From Gonapodya prolifera JEL478 (taxonomy: Eukaryota; Monoblepharomycota; Monoblepharidomycetes; Monoblepharidales; Gonapodyaceae), in NCBI GenBank assembly GCA_001574975.1, contig KQ965732.1:744001-808000 (forward strand): a stretch of DNA of 64,000 nucleotides, in the 5' to 3' direction. Positions 35,556 through 46,824 of the stretch are shown here, in pieces. The notes under the pieces are model-generated. The model worked only from the letters and a program-made list of their open reading frames with translations, was not told the DNA's origin and made no database searches. Both the position numbers and the translations under genes were made by a program. How positions within the stretch are numbered: position 1 is the first letter of the stretch; the number at the start of each line of letters is the position of its first letter.

Positions 35556-36489
35556 CTAGAAGAGGAACGGTATCGGCAAGTCCATTCCGTCGTCGAGGGG
35601 GCTCCCCTCCTGCGCCATCTGCGAGGTAGGGGAGAGCAGGTCATAGTACCCGCTGCGATCCTTGGAGGGAGTCTCGTCGGGATTGGCTTGGACGGGGGCT
35701 GGGTCACCCAAGGAGAATCTGCACGTGAGGGGTACGTGGGTGTAAATGGGCTGTCTTTGCAGCTCAGAAGCCAGTAAGGGACCCACATCTCGCGATGCTC
35801 CATCTGCGCCTGCGTGTACATCTTCTGGTAATGCTTCCTGATCTCCTCGTTCTCCGATTGCCACCATGCCGCCAACAACTTGCTCTGCTCCGCGAAAGGC
35901 AACGAGTCGATCCCGTACCGCCGTGTCTCCAGTCTGAGCGAGCGCCGGTACAGCAGGAACGCGTTGGGGCACCGAGGAGGCTTCGTGTCGACCCGACGAC
36001 GTCGGTGGCGCCGCTTGCCGCCCTCCCTGCCGAACATGAACTCTCTCAGCTGATTTTTGCCTGCGGGAAGCTGAAGGAGAACGAAGTCCTGTGTGGCGGG
36101 AGTGTGGGTGTTAAACGAGGACCCCAAACACGGGCGGGGGTGGAGAGGAAACTCACGGGGCGGCAGGGAGATGACGCAACCAGAGCTGCCAAATCAACTT
36201 CTGCTCGTTGGAAAAACATGGAGTGGAATCGGCGAGTAGGGTGTGGTGCGGGGGAGGCGGTGATGATAACGAGGTCGCCGCCACATGTGAAAACCAGCGG
36301 TGTTTTTCAACCACCTCGAGCGATCGCACCTTGCTCCTCCTCGCTCGCGCGTGCGGCGTCACAGGGCTGGTACCATTCCTGCAGGGCGATGGATATTGGG
36401 GTCAATGGGCCCTTTGTGCCAGGAAATGGACTGCAGGGTACCTCGATATCCGTCTTGCTCTGCGCATCCATCTCGTAGCCCTGCTCCAT
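35556..36489 (-). CDS. HMG-box protein of the mating-type (MATA_HMG-like) class
   Basis: Exons 36489-36315, 36200-36157, 36088-35787 and 35718-35556 sum to 684 bases, 227 residues. The box lies in the middle: PPRCPNAFLLYRRSLRLET, then PFAEQSKLLAAWWQSENEEI and HYQKMYTQAQMEHRE. It matches the fungal mating-type pattern P-x-N-A-F-x-L-Y-R-R, followed by a W spaced before E-x-x-x-H/Y, and has a basic patch GGKRRHRRRRVD just upstream. The N-terminus carries LTPISIALQEWYQPCDAA; the C-terminus is acidic and Pro-rich (SPLDDGMDLPIPFLF). Splice joins are in phase. The box shape resembles Ste11/SexM-type regulators, so a sex-determination role is possible but not shown. Confidence 0.85.
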
Positions 36490-38033
36490 CACACGTTGAG
36501 TGGCGTGGGTATGGTTCCGGTGGGTGTCTGGGTATCGGCTGGGTTTTATGGGAATGGAGAGGGAGAGTCAGCTGACATTTGCGGGATCACCGCATTGCAC
36601 CCTGTGGCCGCAGCGTCCTGTGTCACCCCGAAAAGTTCCGCTGGATTGGGCAGAAAATAATGTACCAAAAACGGGCTCCCACACGTTTACTTATTATCGA
36701 AAATTTGGTCTATTTTGGCTCGGCTTGCAGGCCCATTTAGGCCCCGACTTTCAGGGACTCGTGGAGAGGAGATTCTGCGCGCGGCGATACTCGAATACGT
36801 GTGGAGCGATGCGGCGCCCGTTCTGCATGTGTTACGCATGCCTGGCTCGGCATAGAGCGGTCGTCACTCCGCCCGCAAACCCTTCCGAGGTACAAACGAC
36901 CACGTGACCGTCATTGCCACCTTTGAGCTCGCAAAGAGGCTTTCGGAAGGCTGCACGTTAGACAAGAGGCATGTTTTGTGGTGAGCTTTGAATCGCAATG
37001 GTTGTTTTCGATGAACTTCATCAGTGCTATTTTGTACCACCGGCACCTGGATTAGGGCAGGGCGCGAGAGCTTCAACGAGACATACAACAGTTCTTACTC
37101 CTCGATCCATGCTGTCCCGCTGCGATTCTGCAGGTCGACAACGGGACAGCGGGAACTTCTCCAAGCTAAAAGGGGCGCCCGTAGTGCGTGGGCGGGGTAA
37201 GTGTCGGTTGCACGGCATGGCGGCAGTGGCGTGGTATTGAAGCGCACGCTTTGGAGAGTGTGTTGGTGTTTGGGGAGGGTCGGGTGCGGGCTTGGGTTTC
37301 GGGGAATGCTTAGACGGATTGGCAGAAAGTGCATCACGTGAAGGGGCGGAGAATCCTTGTACCGCTTCAGGAGGATATGTCACGGTGGTTTGCGTGGGAG
37401 TCACGGGTGACGGGTGACGGGTGACAGGGGAAATTGGGAATAGGGAGTTGCGCGAGGTCACTGTTTTGCGTGACGACAGACTGGAAGTGGGATTTGGGAG
37501 GTTTGTCAATGGGCGAGAGCGGCGGGTCGATGAAAAGGAGATTGATGTGGAGTTCCGCGCTCGAGCAGTATCTTAATTCATTCATTCTCCAGTCAATCCC
37601 TCCACCCATCTTGCTCACCATCTTGGGAGACATTGACCAGCCAACCCAACGGAACTGGGCACCACCAAAGATTCAAGGTCCAATTCTATCCTCCAACCCC
37701 GCTATCAACCCACAAGACGCGGTGGGAAGAGCATGCACCGAGACGAGGGCGGGAGGGGTGGTACCTCGCACTGGGAAATAACCTCTCAACCGCGGCAGGT
37801 TCGCTCCGAAATCCGATTCCCCGGCCACCTTGTTTCACGCAAGTATCGGGTGCTTGTGAATTCAGGGCTTGCACAATTACATAATGTCTCCAGTTATTAG
37901 GTGAAGGATGATCTGGTCACACAGGGTCTTCGTCCCTAGGAGGCGCAGTGCGCTCAATGTTTTTCATTTAAACTCTGACACAGATCAAGTCTCACGGCTT
38001 AGAGACTGAGGCGCAACAGCCTCTTCTTATTAG
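36490..38033. other. Intergenic region, no confident gene
   Basis: About 1.5 kb GC-rich DNA. A Pro/Ser/Thr-rich minus-strand frame (37509-37027) looks like a product of composition. A short tandem repeat CGGGTGA x3 with a partial fourth unit lies at 37404-37428. Nothing else is supported. Confidence 0.4.
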
Positions 38034-38800
38034 AATCGTTCTTCGAACTCCCTTCTCGGCCGACAACTTGCGCTCCATCATGAGAATACCTGCCACATCA
38101 CCTCGACCATCCACGAAATAGCGACACTCACCCAGCTCGGGTCGGTGGCAAACGCCGCCAAACTTTGCGCAACGGGTGAACCGACCTTCTGCTGTGAAAC
38201 GACGAGCGGAAAGGACGGTGATTTATCGCTGAGGGTGACTTTCCAGAAGACGGGCCTGAGGTACGTACCTTCGTCACTTCTGCCGTCAAGCCCAACTGCC
38301 GCTGTTTAAAATCTAATGTCGTCCATCACTTTGCAGCTTGGCAGCTTTTGGAATAAGTCCCAATGGCACTATGATCGGTAAATACCTGCCACGTCTTCAT
38401 TCCCAAGTCCAATTTTCCTTCTCACACGACAATTCGCCCTCATCTAGGCACTGAAGCGTATATTCTCTGGGCCAACACGTCCAGCACCAATGGCACCATG
38501 ACCGTCTCCGACCATACGCAACACAGTACGCTATGCCGGTGGAGGACGGCACGCCGGACGTGCTGCTTCTCCCTGGAAGCAGCTACGACGCTGCGACGGG
38601 GGCAGCTGGTCGCAAACCTTGCGAGCGTGATGCGAGGCATGGGGGACGATAACGGCAACGATTTTAAGGGCGGGAACCAGACGTACGCTTTGTGAGTACA
38701 TTCGAACCGCCACATATTCTGCATTGCTGTTCCGACATCCGCCCACTTCTCTTTCCCCCACTTGGCTGTTGGTGTTCTCGCTCTTCACAGCTGGCATTGA
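38034..38800 (+). pseudogene. DOMON-domain (cytochrome-b domain-like) secreted protein with two frame changes
   Basis: Exons 38034-38260, 38337-38377, 38448-38691 and 38791-38800 have good splice signals. The reading starts in phase: GEPTFCCETTSGKDGDLSLR, VTFQKTGLSLAAFGISPNGT, MIGTEAYILWANTSSTNGTM, the beta-strand order of a DOMON domain. In the third exon the frame changes after TVSD (near 38512) to QYAMPVEDGTPDVLLLPGSS and returns near a G5 run (38597) to GQLVANLASVMRGMGDDNG. The two shifts cancel, so the last splice is again in phase and ends TYAFWH. Either this is a recent pseudogene or the assembly has two single-base errors. An upstream signal-peptide exon was not found, and no membrane cytochrome b561 part follows. 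Confidence 0.65.
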
Positions 38801-39133
38801 CGCTGCCGTTGTTTATTTTTGCAATGAGACTTGGGGTGCATGTGATAAGTATTTGGAAGAAAATAAAATGACCAGAAAGCAATTGGCGATTTGGGACACT
38901 ACGATGACCAAAGTGCGCCCCTCGGGCCTGCCCGAGTGCCCGCCCACTCGGAACACACGAAGAGCTTTCGAAGAAGACGATCCATCAAAGGAAATAAGGT
39001 GACCTCAATTACTCAAGTTCTACAATACGAATTAGTCGTGTTTGTTTTTTTTTTCATTTAAATTACTCCGTCCACTTCCCATCGCTCCCCTACTCTGCTG
39101 CACCCAGCACCCAGCACCCACATCCCAATCATT

Positions 39134-40269
39134 TCACGTCTCCTCGACCTCTCGCCACGCCTTGCGCGCCACAAGCCGTTCCCACCACGCCTTGACGTGG
39201 GGCCGCGAGGGCGTTGTCAGAATCGGGAGGAGCTGTGTTGTGTCGTGTCGGTACGGTGCGGGTAATGCGAGTTCGTACGAGGCAAGAACGACGGGTTCAC
39301 GGGTGAGGTTTGACCATCGAGCAAAACCACACAACCATCTCTCCGAGCTCAGCTCAACTCACACCAACGGGCGCCAAATACACTCCATACGGCGCATGGA
39401 ACAAATCGGCCAGCGAGAACTCGCCCGCCAAGTACTCCTTGCCGTCGCTGAGATGGCGCTCGTACACGTCCATCACTTCCTCGAGCTGCCGGACAAGAAC
39501 GCGAGCGCGAAGAGGGTCGTGCTCAAGCCCGCGCGATTTTTTGAACAGGAGCTCCGACACGAGGCCGGAGCAGGGGGGGTCGAAGATGGCCTGGGGAGTG
39601 TGGGGGGAGTGTGGGGGGTGGAATGGTTTGGTTAAAGGGTGGGAGGAGTGTTGAGAATAGTTGGTGGGATAGGGTGGTGCGGAATGGTCCACATTGGATA
39701 GAGTTTGGGCAAAGGGGAGTGCCCTTTGCTCGCTCGAACCAGCAGTGAAGACCTCCACCGTCTCCTTGCTTCTTCACTCCACTACACGACAACAACCAGC
39801 GAAACCTTCCGTCAGGATTCCGGGCACGCGACCTTGGGCCTTGTCTCCTCCCACGCACCTGTTCAACCGAACACCACTCGTCCACAATCCCGGCCTCCTT
39901 TGCACCCTCGGGAATCAGCGACGTCCCGTGGCCTCTGTACTTGCGCTCGATGTAGCGACATATCGCGCGCGACTCGAACAGGGTGAAGGTGCCGTCCTGG
40001 AGGACGGGGATCTGTCCAAACGGCTGGAGTTTGAGGAACTCGGGCGACTTTCAGGCGCGAGGTTATCCGTGGGTGGAGGTAGGAGAGTGTGAGCGCGACG
40101 ACGATTGCAGGTGAGGACGTTGCAGGCATACTTTGTGTTCGCCGGCTCGCAAATCGACGGCCACAAGCTCGTATGGCACGCCCTTCTCCCTGAGCGCAAA
40201 CAGAACTCGCCGCGTGCAGGTTGACAGCGGGTTTCCGTACACTGTGAGCGGGGAGTCGGGGGTGGTCAT
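39134..40269 (-). CDS. Glutathione S-transferase, phi-like
   Basis: Conjugates glutathione to electrophiles in the cytosol. Exons 40269-40132, 40047-39859, 39590-39363 and 39232-39134 give 217 residues. The N-terminal thioredoxin-fold domain reads LTVYGNPLSTCTRRVLFALR, with the Ser/Thr-Cys region where phi-class catalytic Ser lies. FLKLQPFGQIPVLQDG and LFESRAICRYIERKY (glutathione-binding E-S-R) follow. The all-helical domain contains EYLAGEFSLADLFHAPYG and ends RPHVKAWWERLVARKAW, a phi/theta-type finish. All exon joins are phase 0 at donors AAA|GT, CAG|GT and GGT|GT. The likely role is detoxification or stress response; the class assignment is from motif memory. Confidence 0.9.
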
Positions 40270-40648
40270 GGGCTGGAAGAAGTGGAGGGACCAAATGAGG
40301 TGTCCCGTGCACGTGACCTGCCGAGGACGTGGCCACAGTAAACCACCCTCGGGAGTGAACCCGAGAGGTCCTTCACTCACAGCCCTGAATGGTCCGACCT
40401 TCGTTGCCCTTCGCGTCTCGCTGACCGGATTCCCACGACGTCTGGCTGCCTGTCGTGTCTGCGAATGTTTTGGCGTGAATCGACACCCTCGCGAAGCCTG
40501 CCTTCGCCCGGCTTCGCGGGGGCGAGATTGGTCCAAACATTCGCACAGACCTTCTTATTGATCAGCGCATCGGCTCTTCGTACCCATCAGTTACCCACAT
40601 CAGATCATTCTCGCAGTCTTTGTGCAACTCACCACCGGACACCGCACA

Positions 40649-43450
40649 ATGCGATCTCCTCTTTTCGCAGCGGCATGCATAGCCCTTGTCTCGCTGACAG
40701 CCCGGCCCATCATTGCTCAGTCCTTCACGATGGCACATCGGGTCTTGGTCCTCACAGTCAATTCTGGTACACCGCCTGAAGGTATGTTTGACAGAGTCAG
40801 ACTGTCACATCTGTCAAAGCGAACGAAATGATTGACTTTTAACTCTTATGCGAACCATTAGCTGGCATTGTACAAGCTCTCCAGTCATACGAGATCCCGT
40901 ACGATCTTATCACCATCAACCAGACAGGCCTCGTAGGCAACCTTTCACTTATTGACACTTCAGCGAACGCGTTTCCCAAGTACAGGTACGCTGCGGACCA
41001 GCGCTCTCATGCAACCTCAATTGTCGGTTCCTGATGTTTTGTGCCTCCCGCAACGCAGTCTCATTGTCGTCGCCAGCGCCCAGCTCGCATACAACAATAG
41101 CGGTGCATTTACCAGTGCGCTCACACCCGCACAGTGGGCCTACGTACGTTACCGCTTCAGAACGTTCATCAAGCATTTCGTTTCGATTGAGCCCATGTCT
41201 CATCTTTACAGCTCGAAGACTACGAGGCAACGTACCGCGTTCGCCGAGTCTCCATGGACGACTATCCAGGCGCCGCCACAGGAACACAGGTCTACAACAC
41301 AACGGTCGGAAAGACTGTCCTGAGCGTGCAGAACATCACTCTGAACGCAACATACGCCAGTGCCGCCGGGGTCCAACCAACAGCAGATGTAGATACCAAC
41401 GGGTGGGTATTGCGTCTCGGTCTCTTTTACTGGAGTAACCCTGACTCGTTCAACTTTTCGAACTCTTCACCCCACACCAGTCTGTTCCACACTCCCGCCG
41501 TCGTCAGCGCGTCTCTCCCATCCACTATTTCGTCCGTCGCCCCCGTATTCTGGTACAACCCTTGCCCCCCCGAGTTCCCCGTCACGACCGTCGGGGCCGT
41601 GCACGTGACTTACTCCAACTACCGCGAGCACATGGCCTTCTTCCTCGCGTTCGGGTCATGGTCCGCCACGTCGTCGCTGCTGAACCACGTCTGGCTGCAA
41701 TGGGGCACGCGCGGGCTCTACCAAGGGTTCCGCAGGACGTATGCGCTGGGACAAGTCGACGACCTGTTCCTCAAGACGGAGACGGTCTTCAATTCAGCGC
41801 AGACGTATAGGGTCACTCCGGAGGATATGGCCAATCTTGCCGCCTGGCAAGCGAGCCTCAATCGCCGCCTGCCCCGCGGGTCTGCATTCCGGGTCGAGGT
41901 GGCCCTGAACGGGAACGGCATTCTCGAGGCGGCGGGGTCTGCCGACCTGATCAATATCAATACCGAGTCCACGGTTAACAAGACGTACGTGAAGCCTCTG
42001 GGCAGTGGGACGAACAGGTGGCCGTCGAGCTACACGAGCTCCTGGGTGACGAATTCGACTGGGTTGCTCAAGGACGCGCTGTTTGCGTGGTTTGTCCAAA
42101 AGTGAGTGGCGGAGGATGATGGCGTGCTCTGAAGATGGAACACTGGAGACTGAGCGCGATTTGCTTGTTCGTTGATTTTCAGCAAAACTGCCAACATGGC
42201 GCCATTCTCTTGGTTGTCGCACACGTGAGTCTGGTTCTTTTCACATTTCCCTTCAATTTTTCAACCTCGTAACTTGGTACCTCATCGCCCAGCTTCACAC
42301 ACGAAAACCTCGACGACGCCACGCAATACGACGTCACTCAAGAAGTCACGCTGAACCAGAAGATGGCCACGGTCCTCGGTCTCACGGGCCAACCCTACTG
42401 GTCCTCCAACGGCATGGTGACGCCCGAGATTTCGGGCGTGTTCAACGGGGACGCATATACGGTATTGACGGCAAACAACATCACGACCATCGTGGGAGAC
42501 AATTCGAGGTCCCAGTTGGTGCCCAGCGACATTTACGGGCTTTGGAGGTCCACCAGTGCGTCGTCGAATTATGTTGGGTATGCGGTGATTCCGAGACAAC
42601 CTACGTGAGTTGCGGATGGCCGTCTGATCCAAACCTGTGGGACTGATTTTCTGCTCGTACCACACAGGGAGGTGTACTACGACTGCAGTACTGTGGCGGA
42701 AGACATTTACCTCTACAACAACATGTCAGTCGCCAACCTTTCTTTGCGAGCATTGCAATTTTTCACCGTCTTTTACAGGTACTTCAACACTTTCGGATAT
42801 AACTCCACCTGGTCGCAAATTCTGTCACGGGAGCAGACAAGGCTCACCAGCATGCTCCTTAATCTCCGTCACGACCCCCACATGTGCGTTAATCTCACAA
42901 CTTCGCCTTCCAAAATCAATTCTCACCACCCACTCCCTCCACACCACAGGTTCCACCAAGCCAACCTCCGCAACCACGATCTGGCTCGTGTGATAATTAA
43001 CCGCATCAGTGGACGTTGGGGACTGTACGAGCAGTGGTTCGAAACCGTGTTCGCGAGATACAACCAACTCGTCACTTGGCCCGTTGTCAGCTTGAAAATG
43101 GACGACCTTGCACAGTTCTATCGGTACGTGGTGTTTTTGCTCGACTCTACCGCCGTTACCTAATCCCAGAGCTCATCGCCACTAGTGAGAGGGAGGCCCG
43201 CACCACCTGCTCAATCTCGACTTCCTTCACGGTCAGCACGTACCAAGTCACCGGCGTCACCATCAGCACCAGCGGCGCATGCAAAGTTGGCATCACAATT
43301 CCCACCAATGTGACGTCCGTCAACCCTGCCCACTCGTACGAGCAGCTTGGTAGCGACCCGCTCACGGTGTGGGTCCCCATGACGTCGGGCACTCCGGTCA
43401 CGATTCCGGTGAATGCGGTGAAATGGGGTGATAGACCCGTGGCGATGTAA
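40649..43450 (+). CDS. Secreted Agd3-type polysaccharide deacetylase (CBM87-CE18 architecture)
   Basis: Exons 40649-40781, 40862-40985, 41059-41143, 41212-41402, 41481-42101, 42183-42224, 42293-42604, 42668-42724, 42779-42883, 42950-43123 and 43186-43450 sum to 2109 bases, 702 residues. A signal peptide is clear (MRSPLFAAACIALVSL, cleavage near ARPIIAQ). The N-terminal domain begins RVLVLTVNSGTPPEAGIVQA; the catalytic part has WLSHTFTHENLDDAT (metal-ligand His candidates), VVGDNSRSQL and HDPHMFHQANLRN. Many N-x-S/T sites suggest glycosylation. In Aspergillus, Agd3 deacetylates galactosaminogalactan in biofilm; here the substrate is unknown. The 41403-41480 intron has good ends but would also read through in frame, so intron retention is possible. 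Confidence 0.85.
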
Positions 43451-43591
43451 AGTGGTTATGTGGGGATCTTTAGTGCGACAGACAGTCTTGTACCATATTT
43501 TGTTACCTTTGGGGCGAGAGGAGTTGAAAGAAAAATGCTGCGCTACACTCTTTCTCCATCTCACACCCCGAATCCCGTCTCCTCCTCTTGA

Positions 43592-44804
43592 ATGACCCGT
43601 TTAACCGTTCCAGTGACATCCATACCTGCCCCGCTGGCGCAACAGACGCAGGCGCCATGGACAGCGGCCGAGGGTGCCATGTCCCAAGAGCAGGTTGACC
43701 GCCCATGCTCAAAGCCTGGTGATGCTCAAGACAACGGCAGCGTCGCGCCCTCATCCCAGGAAGCAGAACAGGCTCTTGCGGTGCGTGTAGCAGCTCCTAT
43801 TTCAGTCCATTCCTTTCATCGTCAAATGACATCATGCGTTCTTTTCCTGCCTCCTGACCCCAAGGTTCTGCAAGGGGCGGTCGCTCGCTTGTTAGCAAAG
43901 CAGGCACGTAAAGCAGAAGCGACGATTGGACAGACTGTGAGTGAGTCGTTTCCACTGCTTCCGCAACCGCATCGCGTCGCAGACTGGTTCTACTTCTTTC
44001 GACGGAAACACCAACAGCTCACGTTCATCGCATCACTCTACATCCTTTTTGGCCAACCCCCACCAACAATCTCACCTACGGAAAAAAGGGCCTGGGAGGA
44101 GGACTATTCTCTCATAACAATCTGCGTGGTAAGTTGATTCCCACTGTCAAGACGAGCGTAGCCAGAGGAAATGAACCCTTCTGTATGCATCCTCTGGTGT
44201 CACATCTCGCAGGTGGAGCGCAAGAACGTTCTTTTCCGCCAGTATGGCCTACCTTCCTCAGACTCACTCACTCCAGGGACGCCTCACGATGACCAGTCTG
44301 ACGCACTGCTTCTCGCAGTGGAGCCGCCCGCTCTTCCGGCGATGATGCAGATGATAGCAAACACTATGTCCCTGTTAGACGACCTTGTGTTGAAGATGGC
44401 AAGAAACAGGGAAAGGATGGCACGTCATGCTGTGAGAACGTTTTCTTGTCCACAAAGCCGCATTTCTGAATCCAATGTTCTTTCTTTCTTTAAGGTTTTC
44501 GCTGTCGCATATTTGTACATCGTCGTCGGGCACGAACCGCCGGTCCCCTCAACTACAGAAAGGAAAGTCTTGGAAGACGATTACGGCGCCATGACGGCTT
44601 GGATGTTCGGTAGCCAACTGTCACTACCGTATTCAGCTCGGCGTTCTTTTTTACCCTCCTTTCCACAACAGACTGAGCAAATCAATGCTCTCTTCAGCTT
44701 CCATGGCCTCTCTTTACTTTGCCGCCGGACTCTTACGTGACGACCACCCCAACTGCTGCCCCCACCAGTCTTCTCCCCCTTCCCCTTGCCCCAAACCTTT
44801 CTAG
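43592..44804 (+). CDS. Unknown protein of two diverged tandem repeats, 270 residues
   Basis: Exons 43592-43780, 43865-43936, 44018-44128, 44213-44431, 44495-44609 and 44698-44804; phases agree, 813 bases. A low-complexity Gln/Pro/Ala-rich head (about 63 residues) is followed by repeat 1, a helix (VLQGAVARLLAKQARKAEA) plus FIASLYILFGQPPPTISPTE, then KRAWEEDYSLITICV. After a linker comes repeat 2, a helix (MMQMIANTMSLLDDLVLKMA) plus VFAVAYLYIVVGHEPPVPST, then TERKVLEDDYGAMTAWMF. Each repeat has one hydrophobic stretch, then G-(Q/H)-x-P-P and E-x-D-Y. The exon structure repeats as well. No family is recognised. It could be a membrane-associated protein, or soluble with buried helices. No signal peptide. 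Confidence 0.7.
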
Positions 44805-45054
44805 CTTCGGTGACAATGGGAACTGGCAAGGGGGTTCCGGTGTAAGGGTACAACGCAATGACTTAGAGTGATTGAAGGAGACCAAAAAAAACATTGAAAA
44901 AAAACATTGAATGCCACAGCTTTTTCGTGCAAGGTCCCACTCACCCAAAGTCGCTTCACCAGCATCTTCGCCTGCTGAAGTAATTTTGGACTGGTAGAGT
45001 CTCCGCACTCCCAACCTATAGTCCGAATTCAGATTCCGGTGGAACCATCCCGCA

Positions 45055-46487
45055 ATGGTGAGCGCAATCGATGGATGGATGCCTTTTTCGGTGTGCTCAC
45101 CCCTCTCTTCCCAACCCAACGAACACTCCAGCCTTTCGTGAAAGTCGTTAAGAACAAAGCTTACTTCAAGCGGTACCAGGTCAAGTACCGGAGAAGGCGC
45201 GGTGAGTGTTCTTCTGGAGTAGCCGACGCATCGTGGAAGGGAGTCGCGTTGACGTTGGACGTTACGGCATCGTTGGTCGCTCGGATTTCGAAGCCAAATG
45301 AAAATGACGCCAACATGACTCCCCTCCATGGAAGTGCAGGATTCGAATGGAGCTGTGTTGCCTAGGACTGCCTGGATTCCACAGATGGTGCAAGGATCCA
45401 CACTCGACGATTGATTTTTCGATCAACTCTCTTCATACAGAGGGTAAGACCGATTACTACGCCCGCCAGCGTCTCGTCGTCCAGGCCAAGAACAAGTACA
45501 ACTCGCCCAAGTACCGTCTGGTTGTCCGTTTCACCAACCGTGACACCATCGTTCAGGTTATCTACGCCAAGATCGAGGTTCGTTCGTCGTCGAACTGTTT
45601 CTGCCACTGTTTCCAACTTACCCTTGACTTGTTTCGCAATGTTAGGGCGACTACGTTCTCTGCTCCGCCTACAGTCATGAGCTCGAGAAGTACGGCATCA
45701 CTTTCGGTCTCACCAACTGGTCTGCTGGTACGTTTATCATTCATCCTCGAGCTATGCGTTTTCAAAATCAATTAATCGACTTAATATTGACTCCCAGCCT
45801 ACGCCACTGGTCTTCTGTGCGCCCGCCGTCTGCTCAAGAAGCTCGGCCTCGACACCGACTACATCGGCCAGGAGAAGCCCACCGGCGAGCACTTCCAGGT
45901 TGAGGAGAACGGTGACAAGCGCCCCTTCCAATGCTTCCTCGATGTCGGTCTTGCCCGCACCACCAGCGGATCCCGTGTGTTCGCTGCCATGAAGGGCGCC
46001 GCCGACGGTGGTCTCCTCATCCCCCACTCCGAGTCCCGTTTCCCCGGATACGACAGGGAGGCGAAGAAGCTCGACGCTGAGATGCTCAAGAAGTACATCT
46101 ACGGAGGCCACGTGAAGGAGTACATGGAGTACCTCGAGGAGGAAGACGAGGAGGCGTACAAGAAGCAGTTCGCCAAGTACATTGAGAACGACGTCGGCCC
46201 TGACGATCTCGAGGAGCTGTACAACGACGCCCACGCCAAAATCCGCGAGGACCCCGACCCCGTCCTCAAGGACAAAAAGGAGCTCACGGAGGAGGAGAAG
46301 AACAAGCTCAAGAAGTTCAAGCAGAAGCGGAAGAACCTCAAGGAGAGGAACGACACCGTCAGGCAGAAGTGGGTTGGCGTCCAGTTCGAGCGACGCGTGT
46401 ATAGATTCATTGACCGCTCTTTCCATTCGTGTGTTTGCCATTTGCAGGAAGGAGGCCTTCGAGCGCAAACTCGCTGGAGACGAATAA
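45055..46487 (+). CDS. RPL5: 60S ribosomal protein L5 (uL18)
   Basis: Binds 5S rRNA in the central protuberance of the large subunit. Exon 1 is only the start codon (45055-45057), followed at once by GTGAGC; then 45132-45201, 45441-45577, 45646-45727, 45798-46368 and 46448-46487. Total 903 bases, 300 residues, as in other eukaryotes. The protein opens [20 protein letters not shown] and continues [57 protein letters not shown] and [18 protein letters not shown], ending with a Lys-rich helix ([17 protein letters not shown]). Codon use is strongly biased to C-ending codons, as expected for a highly expressed gene. Confidence 0.97.
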
Positions 46488-46824
46488 ACGTCTCGCTTGC
46501 AGCTCGGGAGGCCCACGGCGGTGGACGTGTGGTGGGAGGTCTAGTTATCCAGGCGCGCGTTTTGTACCAAGTTGGGAGCGTCTTTTCGCTTGGCACAGAA
46601 GGCGGCTCGGTTGCAAATATGAAAACTGTAATCAAACTCTCGGTTCGGAGGACAGTCCCTCCAAAGTGCCCTTCGGCAGCCGCCCCGCTCCTTAGGTAAT
46701 TTCGCGCTGAATCGGGCTACTATTTCACAGTTTTACGGTCTGCATAGTTCCACGGCGTATCCACACGATGGGTGACTGTGGAGGTGACAAAGCCGAACAA
46801 TTGCCTGGTGGGTTATTTTTCAAC

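Noticed and set aside
36208-36660. Plus-strand frame of 150 codons over the 5' end of the HMG gene
   Set aside because: Gly/Trp/Cys-rich composition, no splice support, and it overlaps well-phased exons on the minus strand.
37027-37509. Pro/Ser/Thr-rich minus-strand frame of 160 codons
   Set aside because: The composition mirrors local C-rich and tandem-repeat DNA; no recognisable domain.
41403-41480. Treating this stretch as coding sequence in the Agd3-like gene
   Set aside because: It reads through in frame, but GTGGGT...CACACCAG ends and the better joined text DTNG-LFHTPAVV favour an intron.
45752-46516. Minus-strand frame of 254 codons, Leu/Val-rich, opposite RPL5
   Set aside because: It mirrors the biased codons of RPL5 on the other strand; low-complexity Leu/Glu runs and no family.
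46768-46824. Upstream in-frame ATG of the enoyl-CoA hydratase-like gene
   Set aside because: It adds an acidic stretch (GDCGGDKAEQ) in front of a clear mitochondrial presequence; the start at 46825 fits targeting better.
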